From positions 229,447,505 through 229,511,504 of the forward strand of contig CM077034.1 of NCBI GenBank assembly GCA_039090855.1: a stretch of 64,000 bases of DNA, in the 5' to 3' direction. A program made the position numbers and the translations under genes. The notes beneath the pieces are model-generated. The model ran no database searches. It had not been told where the DNA came from and saw nothing but the letters and a program-made list of their open reading frames with translations. Every line of letters starts with the position of its first letter. Position 1 is the stretch's first letter. Shown here in pieces: positions 16,689-32,900 of this stretch. Source of the DNA: Macrothele yani (taxonomy: Eukaryota; Arthropoda; Arachnida; Araneae; Macrothelidae).

Positions 16689-19600
16689 AAATTTGAGGTG
16701 ATGTAAACTATTTATGTGTTACATGGTACACCAATTAGCCATTACATTCCACAGCATTTTTAAATTATCTAAAATATAATCCTCTTGTACACCAATGAGC
16801 CATTACATTCCACAGCATTTTTAAATTATCTAAAATATAATCCTCTTGTACACCAATGAGCCATTACATTCCACAGCATTTTTAAATTATCTAAAATATA
16901 ATCCTCTTGTACACCAATGAGCCATTACATTCCACAGCATTTTTAAATTATCTAAAATATAATCATCTTGTACACCAATGAGCCATTACATTCCACAGCA
17001 TTTTTAAATTATCTAAAATATAATCATCTTGTACACCAATGAGCCATTACATTCCACAGCATTTTTAAATTATCTAAAATATAATCCTCTTGTACACCAA
17101 TGAGCCATTACATTCCACAGCATTTTTAAATTATCTAAAATATAATCATCTTGTACACCAATGAGCCATTACATTCCACAGCATTTTTAAATTATCTAAA
17201 ATATAATCGTCTTGTACACCAATGAGCCATTACATTCCACAGCATTTTTAAATTATCTAAAATATAATCATCTTGTACACCAATGAGCCATTACATTCCA
17301 CAGCATTTTTAAATTATCTAAAATATAATCATCTTGTACACTAATGAGCCATTACATTCCACAGCATTTTTAAATTATCTAAAATATAATCGTCTTGTAC
17401 ACCAATGAGCCATTACATTCCACAGCATTTTTAAATTATCTAAAATATAATCCTCTTGTACACCAATGAGCCATTACATTCCACAGCATTTTTAAATTAT
17501 CTAAAATATAATCCTCTTGTACACCAATGAGCCATTACATTCCACAGCATTTTTAAATTATCTAAAATATAATCATCTTGTACACCAATGAGCCATTACA
17601 TTCCACAGCATTTTTAAATTATCTAAAATATAATCATCTCGTACACCAATGAGCCATTACATTCCACAGCATTTTTAAATTATCTAAAATATAATCATCT
17701 TGTACACCAATGAGCCATTACATTCCACAGCATTTTTAAATTATCTAAAATATAATCATCTTGTACACCAATGAGCCATTACATTCCACAGCATTTTTAA
17801 ATTATCTAAAATATAATCATCTTGTACACCAATGAGCCATTACATTCCACAGCATTTTTAAATTATCTAAAATATAATCATCTTGTACACCAATGAGCCA
17901 TTACATTCCACAGCATTTTTAAATTATCTAAAATATAATCATCTTGTACACCAATGAGCCATTACATTCCACAGCATTTTTAAATTATCTAAAATATAAT
18001 CCTCTTGTACACCAATGAGCCATTACATTCCACAGCATTTTTAAATTATCTAAAATATAATCATCTTGTACACCAATGAGCCATTACATTCCACAGCATT
18101 TTTAAATTATCTAAAATATAATCCTCTTGTACACCAATGAGCCATTACATTCCACAGCATTTTTAAATTATCTAAAATATAATCATCTTGTACACCAATG
18201 AGCCATTACATTCCACAGCATTTTTAAATTATCTAAAATATAATCATCTTGTACACCAATGAGCCATTACATTCCACAGCATTTTTAAATTATCTAAAAT
18301 ATAATCATCTTGTACACCAATGAGCCATTACATTCCACAGCATTTTTAAATTATCTAAAATATAATCATCTTGTACACCAATGAGCCATTACATTCCACA
18401 GCATTTTTAAATTATCTAAAATATAATCCTCTTGTACACCAATGAGCCATTACATTCCACAGCATTTTTAAATTATCTAAAATATAATCATCTTGTACAC
18501 CAATGAGCCATTACATTCCACAGCATTTTTAAATTATCTAAAATATAATCATCTTGTACACCAATGAGCCATTACATTCCACAGCATTTTTAAATTATCT
18601 AAAATATAATCATCTTGTACACCAATGAGCCATTACATTCCACAGCATTTTTAAATTATCTAAAATATAATCATCTTGTACACCAATGAGCCATTACATT
18701 CCACAGCATTTTTAAATTATCTAAAATATAATCATCTTGTACACCAATGAGCCATTACATTCCACAGCATTTTTAAATTATCTAAAATATAATCATCTTG
18801 TACACCAATGAGCCATTACATTCCACAGCATTTTTAAATTATCTAAAATATAATCATCTTGTACACCAATGAGCCATTACATTCCACAGCATTTTTAAAT
18901 TATCTAAAATATAATCATCTTGTACACCAATGAGCCATTACATTCCACAGCATTTTTAAATTATCTAAAATATAATCATCTTGTACACCAATGAGCCATT
19001 ACATTCCACAGCATTTTTAAATTATCTAAAATATAATCATCTTGTACACCAATGAGCCATTACATTCCACAGCATTTTTAAATTATCTAAAATATAATCA
19101 TCTTGTACACCAATGAGCCATTACATTCCACAGCATTTTTAAATTATCTAAAATATAATCATCTTGTACACCAATGAGCCATTACATTCCACAGCATTTT
19201 TAAATTATCTAAAATATAATCATCTTGTACACCAATGAGCCATTACATTCCACAGCATTTTTAAATTATCTAAAATATAATCATCTTGTACACCAATGAG
19301 CCATTACATTCCACAGCATTTTTAAATTATCTAAAATATAATCATCTTGTACACCAATGAGCCATTACATTCCACAGCATTTTTAAATTATCTAAAATAT
19401 AATCATCTTGTACACCAATGAGCCATTACATTCCACAGCATTTTTAAATTATCTAAAATATAATCATCTTGTACACCAATGAGCCATTACATTCCACAGC
19501 ATTTTTAAATTATCTAAAATATAATCATCTTGTACACCAATGAGCCATTACATTCCACAGCATTTTTAAATTATCTAAAATATAATCATCTTGTACACCA

Positions 19601-22600
19601 ATGAGCCATTACATTCCACAGCATTTTTAAATTATCTAAAATATAATCATCTTGTACACCAATGAGCCATTACATTCCACAGCATTTTTAAATTATCTAA
19701 AATATAATCATCTTGTACACCAATGAGCCATTACATTCCACAGCATTTTTAAATTATCTAAAATATAATCATCTTGTACACCAATGAGCCATTACATTCC
19801 ACAGCATTTTTAAATTATCTAAAATATAATCATCTTGTACACCAATGAGCCATTACATTCCACAGCATTTTTAAATTATCTAAAATATAATCATCTTGTA
19901 CACCAATGAGCCATTACATTCCACAGCATTTTTAAATTATCTAAAATATAATCATCTTGTACACCAATGAGCCATTACATTCCACAGCATTTTTAAATTA
20001 TCTAAAATATAATCCTCTTGTACACCAATGAGCCATTACATTCCACAGCATTTTTAAATTATCTAAAATATAATCATCTTGTACACCAATGAGCCATTAC
20101 ATTCCACAGCATTTTTAAATTATCTAAAATATAATCATCTTGTACACCAATGAGCCATTACATTCCACAGCATTTTTAAATTATCTAAAATATAATCATC
20201 TTGTACACCAATGAGCCATTACATTCCACAGCATTTTTAAATTATCTAAAATATAATCATCTTGTACACCAATGAGCCATTACATTCCACAGCATTTTTA
20301 AATTATCTAAAATATAATCATCTTGTACACCAATGAGCCATTACATTCCACAGCATTTTTAAATTATCTAAAATATAATCATCTTGTACACCAATGAGCC
20401 ATTACATTCCACAGCATTTTTAAATTATCTAAAATATAATCATCTTGTACACCAATGAGCCATTACATTCCACAGCATTTTTAAATTATCTAAAATATAA
20501 TCATCTTGTACACCAATGAGCCATTACATTCCACAGCATTTTTAAATTATCTAAAATATAATCATCTTGTACACCAATGAGCCATTACATTCCACAGCAT
20601 TTTTAAATTATCTAAAATATAATCATCTTGTACACCAATGAGCCATTACATTCCACAGCATTTTTAAATTATCTAAAATATAATCATCTTGTACACCAAT
20701 GAGCCATTACATTCCACAGCATTTTTAAATTATCTAAAATATAATCATCTTGTACACCAATGAGCCATTACATTCCACAGCATTTTTAAATTATCTAAAA
20801 TATAATCATCTTGTACACCAATGAGCCATTACATTCCACAGCATTTTTAAATTATCTAAAATATAATCATCTTGTACACCAATGAGCCATTACATTCCAC
20901 AGCATTTTTAAATTATCTAAAATATAATCATCTTGTACACCAATGAGCCATTACATTCCACAGCATTTTTAAATTATCTAAAATATAATCATCTTGTACA
21001 CCAATGAGCCATTACATTCCACAGCATTTTTAAATTATCTAAAATATAATCATCTTGTACACCAATGAGCCATTACATTCCACAGCATTTTTAAATTATC
21101 TAAAATATAATCATCTTGTACACCAATGAGCCATTACATTCCACAGCATTTTTAAATTATCTAAAATATAATCATCTTGTACACCAATGAGCCATTACAT
21201 TCCACAGCATTTTTAAATTATCTAAAATATAATCATCTTGTACACCAATGAGCCATTACATTCCACAGCATTTTTAAATTATCTAAAATATAATCATCTT
21301 GTACACCAATGAGCCATTACATTCCACAGCATTTTTAAATTATCTAAAATATAATCATCTTGTACACCAATGAGCCATTACATTCCACAGCATTTTTAAA
21401 TTATCTAAAATATAATCATCTTGTACACCAATGAGCCATTACATTCCACAGCATTTTTAAATTATCTAAAATATAATCATCTTGTACACCAATGAGCCAT
21501 TACATTCCACAGCATTTTTAAATTATCTAAAATATAATCCTCTTGTACACCAATGAGCCATTACATTCCACAGCATTTTTAAATTATCTAAAATATAATC
21601 ATCTTGTACACCAATGAGCCATTACATTCCACAGCATTTTTAAATTATCTAAAATATAATCATCTTGTACACCAATGAGCCATTACATTCCACAGCATTT
21701 TTAAATTATCTAAAATATAATCATCTTGTACACCAATGAGCCATTACATTCCACAGCATTTTTAAATTATCTAAAATATAATCCTCTTGTACACCAATGA
21801 GCCATTACATTCCACAGCATTTTTAAATTATCTAAAATATAATCATCTTGTACACCAATGAGCCATTACATTCCACAGCATTTTTAAATTATCTAAAATA
21901 TAATCATCTTGTACACCAATGAGCCATTACATTCCACAGCATTTTTAAATTATCTAAAATATAATCATCTTGTACACCAATGAGCCATTACATTCCACAG
22001 CATTTTTAAATTATCTAAAATATAATCATCTTGTACACCAATGAGCCATTACATTCCACAGCATTTTTAAATTATCTAAAATATAATCATCTTGTACACC
22101 AATGAGCCATTACATTCCACAGCATTTTTAAATTATCTAAAATATAATCCTCTTGTACACCAATGAGCCATTACATTCCACAGCATTTTTAAATTATCTA
22201 AAATATAATCCTCTTGTACACCAATGAGCCATTACATTCCACAGCATTTTTAAATTATCTAAAATATAATCATCTTGTACACCAATGAGCCATTACATTC
22301 CACAGCATTTTTAAATTATCTAAAATATAATCATCTTGTACACCAATGAGCCATTACATTCCACAGCATTTTTAAATTATCTAAAATATAATCCTCTTGT
22401 ACACCAATGAGCCATTACATTCCACAGCATTTTTAAATTATCTAAAATATAATCATCTTGTACACCAATGAGCCATTACATTCCACAGCATTTTTAAATT
22501 ATCTAAAATATAATCATCTTGTACACCAATGAGCCATTACATTCCACAGCATTTTTAAATTATCTAAAATATAATCCTCTTGTACACCAATGAGCCATTA

Positions 22601-24471
22601 CATTCCACAGCATTTTTAAATTATCTAAAATATAATCATCTTGTACACCAATGAGCCATTACATTCCACAGCATTTTTAAATTATCTAAAATATAATCCT
22701 CTTGTACACCAATGAGCCATTACATTCCACAGCATTTTTAAATTATCTAAAATATAATCATCTTGTACACCAATGAGCCATTACATTCCACAGCATTTTT
22801 AAATTATCTAAAATATAATCATCTTGTACACCAATGAGCCATTACATTCCACAGCATTTTTAAATTATCTAAAATATAATCATCTTGTACACCAATGAGC
22901 CATTACATTCCACAGCATTTTTAAATTATCTAAAATATAATCATCTTGTACACCAATGAGCCATTACATTCCACAGCATTTTTAAATTATCTAAAATATA
23001 ATCATCTTGTACACCAATGAGCCATTACATTCCACAGCATTTTTAAATTATCTAAAATATAATCATCTTGTACACCAATGAGCCATTACATTCCACAGCA
23101 TTTTTAAATTATCTAAAATATAATCATCTTGTACACCAATGAGCCATTACATTCCACAGCATTTTTAAATTATCTAAAATATAATCATCTTGTACACCAA
23201 TGAGAATGAGCCATTACATTCCACAGCATTTTTAAATTATCTAAAATATAATCATCTTGTACACCAATGAGCCATTACATTCCACAGCATTTTTAAATTA
23301 TCTAAAATATAATCATCTTGTACACCAATGAGCCATTACATTCCACAGCATTTTTAAATTATCTAAAATATAATCATCTTGTACACCAATGAGCCATTAC
23401 ATTCCACAGCATTTTTAAATTATCTAAAATATAATCATCTTGTACACCAATGAGCCATTACATTCCACAGCATTTTTAAATTATCTAAAATATAATCCTC
23501 TTGTACACCAATGAGCCATTACATTCCACAGCATTTTTAAATTATCTAAAATATAATCATCTTGTACACCAATGAGCCATTACATTCCACAGCATTTTTA
23601 AATTATCTAAAATATAATCATCTTGTACACCAATGAGCCATTACATTCCACAGCATTTTTAAATTATCTAAAATATAATCATCTTGTACACCAATGAGCC
23701 ATTACATTCCACAGCATTTTTAAATTATCTAAAATATAATCCTCTTGTACACCAATGAGCCATTACATTCCACAGCATTTTTAAATTATCTAAAATATAA
23801 TCATCTTGTACACCAATGAGCCATTACATTCCACAGCATTTTTAAATTATCTAAAATATAATCATCTTCGTACACCAATGAGCCATTACATTCCACAGCA
23901 TTTTTAAATTATCTAAAATATAATCATCTTGTACACCAATGAGCCATTACATTCCACAGCATTTTTAAATTATCTAAAATATAATCATCTTGTACACCAA
24001 TGAGCCATTACATTCCACAGCATTTTTAAATTATCTAAAATATAATCATCTTGTACACCAATGAGCCATTACATTCCACAGCATTTTTAAATTATCTAAA
24101 ATATAATCATCTTGTACACCAATGAGCCATTACATTCCACAGCATTTTTAAATTATCTAAAATATAATCCTCTTGTACACCAATGAGCCATTACATTCCA
24201 CAGCATTTTTAAATTATCTAAAATATAATCATCTTGTACACCAATGAGCCATTACATTCCACAGCATTTTTAAATTATCTAAAATATAATCATCTTGTAC
24301 ACCAATGAGCCATTACATTCCACAGCATTTTTAAATTATCTAAAATATAATCATCTTGTACACCAATGAGCCATTACATTCCACAGCATTTTTAAATTAT
24401 CTAAAATATAATCCTCTTGTACACCAATGAGCCATTACATTCCACAGCATTTTTAAATTATCTAAAATATA

Positions 24472-24600
24472 ATCGTCTTGTACACCAATTAGCCATTACA
24501 TACCACAGCATTTTTAAATTATCTAAAATATAATCCTCTTCTACACCAATGAGCCATTACATTCATTCCACAGAATTTTTAAATTATCTAAAATATAATC
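24472..24600 (+). repeat. Diverged units inside the satellite
   Basis: These units carry CCAATTAGCC, ACATACCACAG, a CTACACC start, a 4-bp ATTC duplication and CAGAATTTTT. The CCAATTAGCC variant otherwise occurs only in the first unit at the left edge (16731), so this may be an old array edge now buried inside. Confidence 0.6.
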
Positions 24601-25939
24601 ATCTTGTACACCAATGAGCCATTACATTCCACAGCATTTTTAAATTATCTAAAATATAATCATCTTGTACACCAATGAGCCATTACATTCCACAGCATTT
24701 TTAAATTATCTAAAATATAATCCTCTTGTACACCAATGAGCCATTACATTCCACAGCATTTTTAAATTATCTAAAATATAATCCTCTTGTACACCAATGA
24801 GCCATTACATTCCACAGCATTTTTAAATTATCTAAAATATAATCCTCTTGTACACCAATGAGCCATTACATTCCACAGCATTTTTAAATTATCTAAAATA
24901 TAATCCTCTTGTACACCAATGAGCCATTACATTCCACAGCATTTTTAAATTATCTAAAATATAATCCTCTTGTACCTTAATGAGCCATTACATTCCACAG
25001 CATTTTTAAATTATCTAAAATATAATCCTCTTGTACACCAATGAGCCATTACATTCCACAGCATTTTTAAATTATCTAAAATATAATCGTCTTGTACACC
25101 AATGAGCCATTACATTCCACAGCATTTTTAAATTATCTAAAATATAATCCTGTTGTACACCAATGAGCCATTACATTCCACAGCATTTTTAAATTATCTA
25201 AAATATAATCCTGTTGTACACCAATGAGCCATTACATTCCACAGCATTTTTAAATTATCTAAAATATAATCCTCTTGTACACCAATGAGCCATTACATTC
25301 CACAGCATTTTTAAATTATCTAAAATATAATCATCTTGTACACCAATGAGCCATTACATTCCACAGCATTTTTAAATTATCTAAAATATAATAATCTTGT
25401 ACACCAATGAGCCATTACATTCCACAGCATTTTTAAATTATCTAAAATATAATCGTCTTGTACACCAATGAGCCATTACATTCCACAGCATTTTTAAATT
25501 ATCTAAAATATAATCATCTTGTACACCAATGAGCCATTACATTCCACAGCATTTTTAAATTATCTAAAATATAATCATCTTGTACACCAATGAGCCATTA
25601 CATTCCACAGCATTTTTAAATTATCTAAAATATAATCCTCTTGTACACCAATGAGCCATTACATTCCACAGCATTTTTAAATTATCTAAAATATAATCCT
25701 CTTGTACACCAATGAGCCATTACATTCCACAGCATTTTTAAATTATCTAAAATATAATCCTCTTGTACACCAATGAGCCATTACATTCCACAGCATTTTT
25801 AAATTATCTAAAATATAATCCTCTTGTACACCAATGAGCCATTACATTCCACAGCATTTTTAAATTATCTAAAATATAATCATCTTGTACACCAATGAGC
25901 CATTACATTCCACAGCATTTTTAAATTATCTAAAATATA

Positions 25940-28900
25940 ATCATCTTGTACACCAATGAGCCATTACATTCCACAGCATTTTTAAATTATCTAAAATATA
26001 TTCCTCTTGTACACCAATGAGCCATTACATTCCACAGCATTTTTAAATTATCTAAAATATAATCATCTTGTACACCAATGAGCCATTACATTCCACAGCA
26101 TTTTTAAATTATCTGAAATATAATCCTCTTGTACACCAATGAGCCATTACATTCCACAGCATTTTTAAATTATCTAAAATATAATCCTCTTGTACACCAA
26201 TGAGCCATTACATTCCACAGCATTTTTAAATTATCTAAAATATAATCCTCTTGTACACCAATGAGCCATTACATTCCACAGCATTTTTAAATTATCTAAA
26301 ATATAATCCTCTTGTACACTAATGAGCCATTACATTCCACAGCATTTTTAAATAATCTAAAATATAATCCTCTTGTACACCAATGAGCCATTACATTCCA
26401 CAGCATTTTTAAATAATCTAAAATATAATCGTCTTGTACACCAATGAGCCATTACATTCCGCACCATTTTTAAATTATCTAAAATATAATCCTGTTGTAC
26501 ACCAATGAGCCATTACATTCCGCAGCATTTTTAAATTATCTAAAATATAATCCTGTTGTACACCAATGAGCCATTACATTCCGCAGCATTTTTAAATTAT
26601 CTAAAATATAATCCTCTTGTACACCAATGAGCCATTACATTCCACAGCATTTTTAAATTATCTAAAATATAATCGTCTTGTACACCAATGAGCCATTACA
26701 TTCCGCAGCATTTTTAAATTATCTAAAATATAATCGTCTTGTACACCAATGAGCCATTACATTCCACAGCATTTTTAAATTATCTAAAATATAATCGTCT
26801 TGTACACCAATGAGCCATTACATTCCACAGCATTTTTAAATTATCTAAAATATAATCATCTTGTACACCAATGAGCCATTACATTCCACAGCATTTTTAA
26901 ATTATCTAAAATATAATCATCTTGTACACCAATGAGCCATTACATTCCACAGCATTTTTAAATTATCTAAAATATAATCATCTTGTACACCAATGAGCCA
27001 TTACATTCCACAGCATTTTTAAATTATCTAAAATATAATCCTCTTGTACACCAATGAGCCATTACATTCCACAGCATTTTTAAATTATCTAAAATATAAT
27101 CCTCTTGTACACCAATGAGCCATTACATTCCACAGCATTTTTAAATTATCTAAAATATAATCCTCTTGTACACCAATGAGCCATTACATTCCACAGCATT
27201 TTTAAATTATCTAAAATATAATCATCTTGTACACCAATGAGCCATTACATTCCACAGCATTTTTAAATTATCTAAAATATAATCATCTTGTACACCAATG
27301 AGCCATTACATTCCACAGCATTTTTAAATTATCTAAAATATATTCCTCTTGTACACCAATGAGCCATTACATTCCACAGCATTTTTAAATTATCTAAAAT
27401 ATAATTATCTTGTACACCAATGAGCCATTACATTCCACAGCATTTTTAAATTATCTAAAATATAATCCTCTTGTACACCAATGAGCCATTACATTCCACA
27501 GCATTTTTAAATTATCTAAAATATAATCGTCTTGTACACCAATGAGCCATTACATTCCACAGCATTTTTAAATTATCTAAAATATAATCGTCTTGTACAC
27601 CAATGAGCCATTACATTCCACAGCATTTTTAAATTATCTAAAATATAATCCTGTTGTACACCAATGAGCCATTACATTCCGCAGCATTTTTAAATTATCT
27701 AAAATATAATCCTCTTGTACACCAATGAGCCATTACATTCCACAGCATTTTTAAATTATCTAAAATATAATCGTCTTGTACACCAATGAGCCATTACATT
27801 CCACAGCATTTTTAAATTATCTAAAATATAATCGTCTTGTACACCAATGAGCCATTACATTCCACAGCATTTTTAAATTATCTAAAATATAATCATCTTG
27901 TACACCAATGAGCCATTACATTCCACAGCATTTTTAAATTATCTAAAATATAATCATCTTGTACACCAATGAGCCATTACATTCCACAGCATTTTTAAAT
28001 TATCTAAAATATAATCATCTTGTACACCAATGAGCCATTACATTCCACAGCATTTTTAAATTATCTAAAATATAATCCTCTTGTACACCAATGAGCCATT
28101 ACATTCCACAGCATTTTTAAATTATCTAAAATATAATCCTCTTGTACACCAATGAGCCATTACATTCCACAGCATTTTTAAATTATCTAAAATATAATCC
28201 TCTTGTACACCAATGAGCCATTACATTCCACAGCATTTTTAAATTATCTAAAATATAATCCTCTTGTACACCAATGAGCCATTACATTCCACAGCATTTT
28301 TAAATTATCTAAAATATAATCCTCTTGTACACCAATGAGCCATTACATTCCACAGCATTTTTAAATAATCTAAAATATAATCGTCTTGTACACCAATGAG
28401 CCATTACATTCCACACCATTTTTAAATTATCTAAAATATAATCCTGTTGTACACCAATGAGCCATTACATTCCGCAGCATTTTTAAATTATCTAAAATAT
28501 AATCCTGTTGTACACCAATGAGCCATTACATTCCGCAGCATTTTTAAATTATCTAAAATATAATCCTCTTGTACACCAATGAGCCATTACATTCCACAGC
28601 ATTTTTAAATTATCTAAAATATAATCGTCTTGTACACCAATGAGCCATTACATTCCACAGCATTTTTAAATTATCTAAAATATAATCGTCTTGTACACCA
28701 ATGAGCCATTACATTCCACAGCATTTTTAAATTATCTAAAATATAATCGTCTTGTACACCAATGAGCCATTATATTCCACAGCATTTTTAAATTATCTAA
28801 AATATAATCATCTTGTACACCAATGAGCCATTACATTCCACAGCATTTTTAAATTATCTAAAATATAATCATCTTGTACACCAATGAGCCATTACATTCC

Positions 28901-29900
28901 ACAGCATTTTTAAATTATCTAAAATATAATCCTCTTGTACACCAATGAGCCATTACATTCCACAGCATTTTTAAATTATCTAAAATATAATCCTCTTGTA
29001 CACCAATGAGCCATTACATTCCACAGCATTTTTAAATTATCTAAAATATAATCCTCTTGTACACCAATGAGCCATTACATTCCACAGCATTTTTAAATTA
29101 TCTAAAATATAATCCTCTTGTACACCAATGAGCCATTACATTCCACAGCATTTTTAAATTATCTAAAATATAATCATCTTGTACACCAATGAGCCATTAC
29201 ATTCCACAGCATTTTTAAATTATCTAAAATATAATCATCTTGTACACCAATGAGCCATTACATTCCACAGCATTTTTAAATTATCTAAAATATATTCCTC
29301 TTGTACACCAATGAGCCATTACATTCCACAGCATTTTTAAATTATCTAAAATATAATCATCTTGTACACCAATGAGCCATTACATTCCACAGCATTTTTA
29401 AATTATCTAAAATATAATCCTCTTGTACACCAATGAGCCATTACATTCCACAGCATTTTTAAATTATCTAAAATATAATCCTCTTGTACACCAATGAGCC
29501 ATTACATTCCACAGCATTTTTAAATTATCTAAAATATAATCGTCTTGTACACCAATGAGCCATTACATTCCACAGCATTTTTAAATTATCTAAAATATAA
29601 TCGTCTTGTACACCAATGAGCCATTACATTCCACAGCATTTTTAAATTATCTAAAATATAATCCTGTTGTACACCAATGAGCCATTACATTCCACAGCAT
29701 TTTTAAATTATCTAAAATATAATCCTCTTGTACACCAATGAGCCATTACATTCCACAGCATTTTTAAATTATCTAAAATATAATCCTCTTGTACACCAAT
29801 GAGCCATTACATTCCACAGCATTTTTAAATTATCTAAAATATAATCGTCTTGTACACCAATGAGCCATTACATTCCACAGCATTTTTAAATTATCTAAAA
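25940..29900 (+). repeat. Higher-order block of the satellite, 1,952-bp period (32 units)
   Basis: Rare variants recur at the same offset: the CACACCATT variant at 26462 and 28414, and ATATTCCTC at 27343 and 29295, both 1952 bp (32 x 61). ATATTCCTC also occurs at 26001, 1342 bp (22 x 61) before 27343. This shows duplication of multi-unit blocks. Confidence 0.7.
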
Positions 29901-32900
29901 TATAATCCTCTTGTACACCAATGAGCCATTACATTCCACAGCATTTTTAAATTATCTAAAATATAATCATCTTGTACACCAATGAGCCATTACATTCCAC
30001 AGCATTTTTAAATTATCTAAAATATAATCATCTTGTACACCAATGAGCCATTACATTCCACAGCATTTTTAAATTATCTAAAATATAATCATCTTGTACA
30101 CCAATGAGCCATTACATTCCACAGCATTTTTAAATTATCTAAAATATAATCCTCTTGTACACCAATGAGCCATTACATTCCACAGCATTTTTAAATTATC
30201 TAAAATATAATCCTCTTGTACACCAATGAGCCATTACATTCCACAGCATTTTTAAATTATCTAAAATATAATCCTCTTGTACACCAATGAGCCATTACAT
30301 TCCACAGCATTTTTAAATTATCTAAAATATAATCCTCTTGTACACCAATGAGCCATTACATTCCACAGCATTTTTAAATTATCTAAAATATAATCCTCTT
30401 GTACACCAATGAGCCATTACATTCCACAGCATTTTTAAATTATCTAAAATATAATCCTCTTGTACACCAATGAGCCATTACATTCCACAGCATTTTTAAA
30501 TTATCTAAAATATAATCCTCTTGTACACCAATGAGCCATTACATTCCACAGCATTTTTAAATTATCTAAAATATAATCATCTTGTACACCAATGAGCCAT
30601 TACATTCCACAGCATTTTTAAATTATCTAAAATATAATCATCTTGTACACCAATGAGCCATTACATTCCACAGCATTTATAAATTATCTAAAATATAATC
30701 ATCTTGTACACCAATGAGCCATTACATTCCACAGCATTTTTAAATTATCTAAAATATAATCCATCTTGTACACCAATGAGCCATTACATTCCACAGCATT
30801 TTTAAATTATCTAAAATATAATCATCTCGTACACCAATGAGCCATTACATTCCACAGCATTTTTAAATTATCTAAAATATAATCCGTCTTGTACACCAAT
30901 GAGCCATTACATTCCACAGCATTTTTAAATTATCTAAAATATAATCGTCTTGTACACCAATGAGCCATTACATTCCACAGCATTTTTAAATTATCTAAAA
31001 TATAATCGTCTTGTACACCAATGAGCCATTACATTCCACAGCATTTTTAAATTATCTAAAATATAATCGTCTTGTACACCAATGAGCCATTACATTCCAC
31101 AGCATTTTTAAATTATCTAAAATATAATCGTCTCGTACACCAATGAGCCATTACATTCCACAGCATTTTTAAATTATCTAAAATATAATCCTCTTGTACA
31201 CCAATGAGCCATTACATTCCACAGCATTTTTAAATTATCTAAAATATAATCCTCTTGTACACCAATGAGCCATTACATTCCACAGCATTTTTAAATTATC
31301 TAAAATATAATCGTCTTGTACACCAATGAGCCATTACATTCCACAGCATTTTTAAATTATCTAAAATATAATCCTCTTGTACACCAATGAGCCATTACAT
31401 TCCGCAGCATTTTTAAATTATCTAAAATATAATCCTGTTGTACACCAATGAGCCATTACATTCCGCAGCATTTTTAAATTATCTAAAATATAATCCTGTT
31501 GTACACCAATGAGCCATTACATTCCACAGCATTTTTAAATTATCTAAAATATAATCCTCTTGTACACCAATGAGCCATTACATTCCACAGCATTTTTAAA
31601 TTATCTAAAATATAATCCTCTTGTACACCAATGAGCCATTACATTCCACAGCATTTTTAAATTATCTAAAATATAATCCTCTTGTACACCAATGAGCCAT
31701 TACATTCCACAGCATTTTTAAATTATCTAAAATATAATCCTCTTGTACACCAATGAGCCATTACATTCCACAGCATTTTTAAATTATCTAAAATATAATC
31801 CTCTTGTACACCAATGAGCCATTACATTCCACAGCATTTTTAAATTATCTAAAATATAATCCTCTTGTACACCAATGAGCCATTACATTCCACAGCATTT
31901 TTAAATTATCTAAAATATAATCATCTTGTACACCAATGAGCCATTACATTCCACAGCATTTTTAAATTATCTAAAATATAATCGTCTTGTACACCAATGA
32001 GCCATTACATTCCACAGCATTTTTAAATTATCTAAAATATAATCATCTTGTACACCAATGAGCCATTACATTCCACAGCATTTTTAAATTATCTAAAATA
32101 TAATCATCTTGTACACCAATGAGCCATTACATTCCACAGCATTTTTAAATTATCTAAAATATAATCATCTTGTACACCAATGAGCCATTACATTCCACAG
32201 CATTTTTAAATTATCTAAAATATAATCCTCTTGTACACCAATGAGCCATTACATTCCACAGCATTTTTAAATTATCTAAAATATAATCCTCTTGTACACC
32301 AATGAGCCATTACATTCCACAGCATTTTTAAATTATCTAAAATATAATCCTCTTGTACACCAATGAGCCATTACATTCCACAGCATTTTTAAATTATCTA
32401 AAATATAATCCTCTTGTACACCAATGAGCCATTACATTCCACAGCATTTTTAAATTATCTAAAATATAATCCTCTTGTACACCAATGAGCCATTACATTC
32501 CACAGCATTTTTAAATTATCTAAAATATAATCCTCTTGTACACCAATGAGCCATTACATTCCACAACATTTTTAAATTATCTAAAATATAATCCTCTTGT
32601 ACACCAATGAGCCATTACATTCCACAGCATTTTTAAATTATCTAAAATATAATCCTCTTGTACACCAATGAGCCATTACATTCCACAGCATTTTTAAATT
32701 ATCTAAAATATAATCATCTTGTACACCAATGAGCCATTACATTCCACAGCATTTTTAAATTATCTAAAATATAATCATCTTGTACACCAATGAGCCATTA
32801 CATTCCACAGCATTTTTAAATTATCTAAAATATAATCATCTTGTACACCAATGAGCCATTACATTCCACAGCATTTTTAAATTATCTAAAATATAATCAT

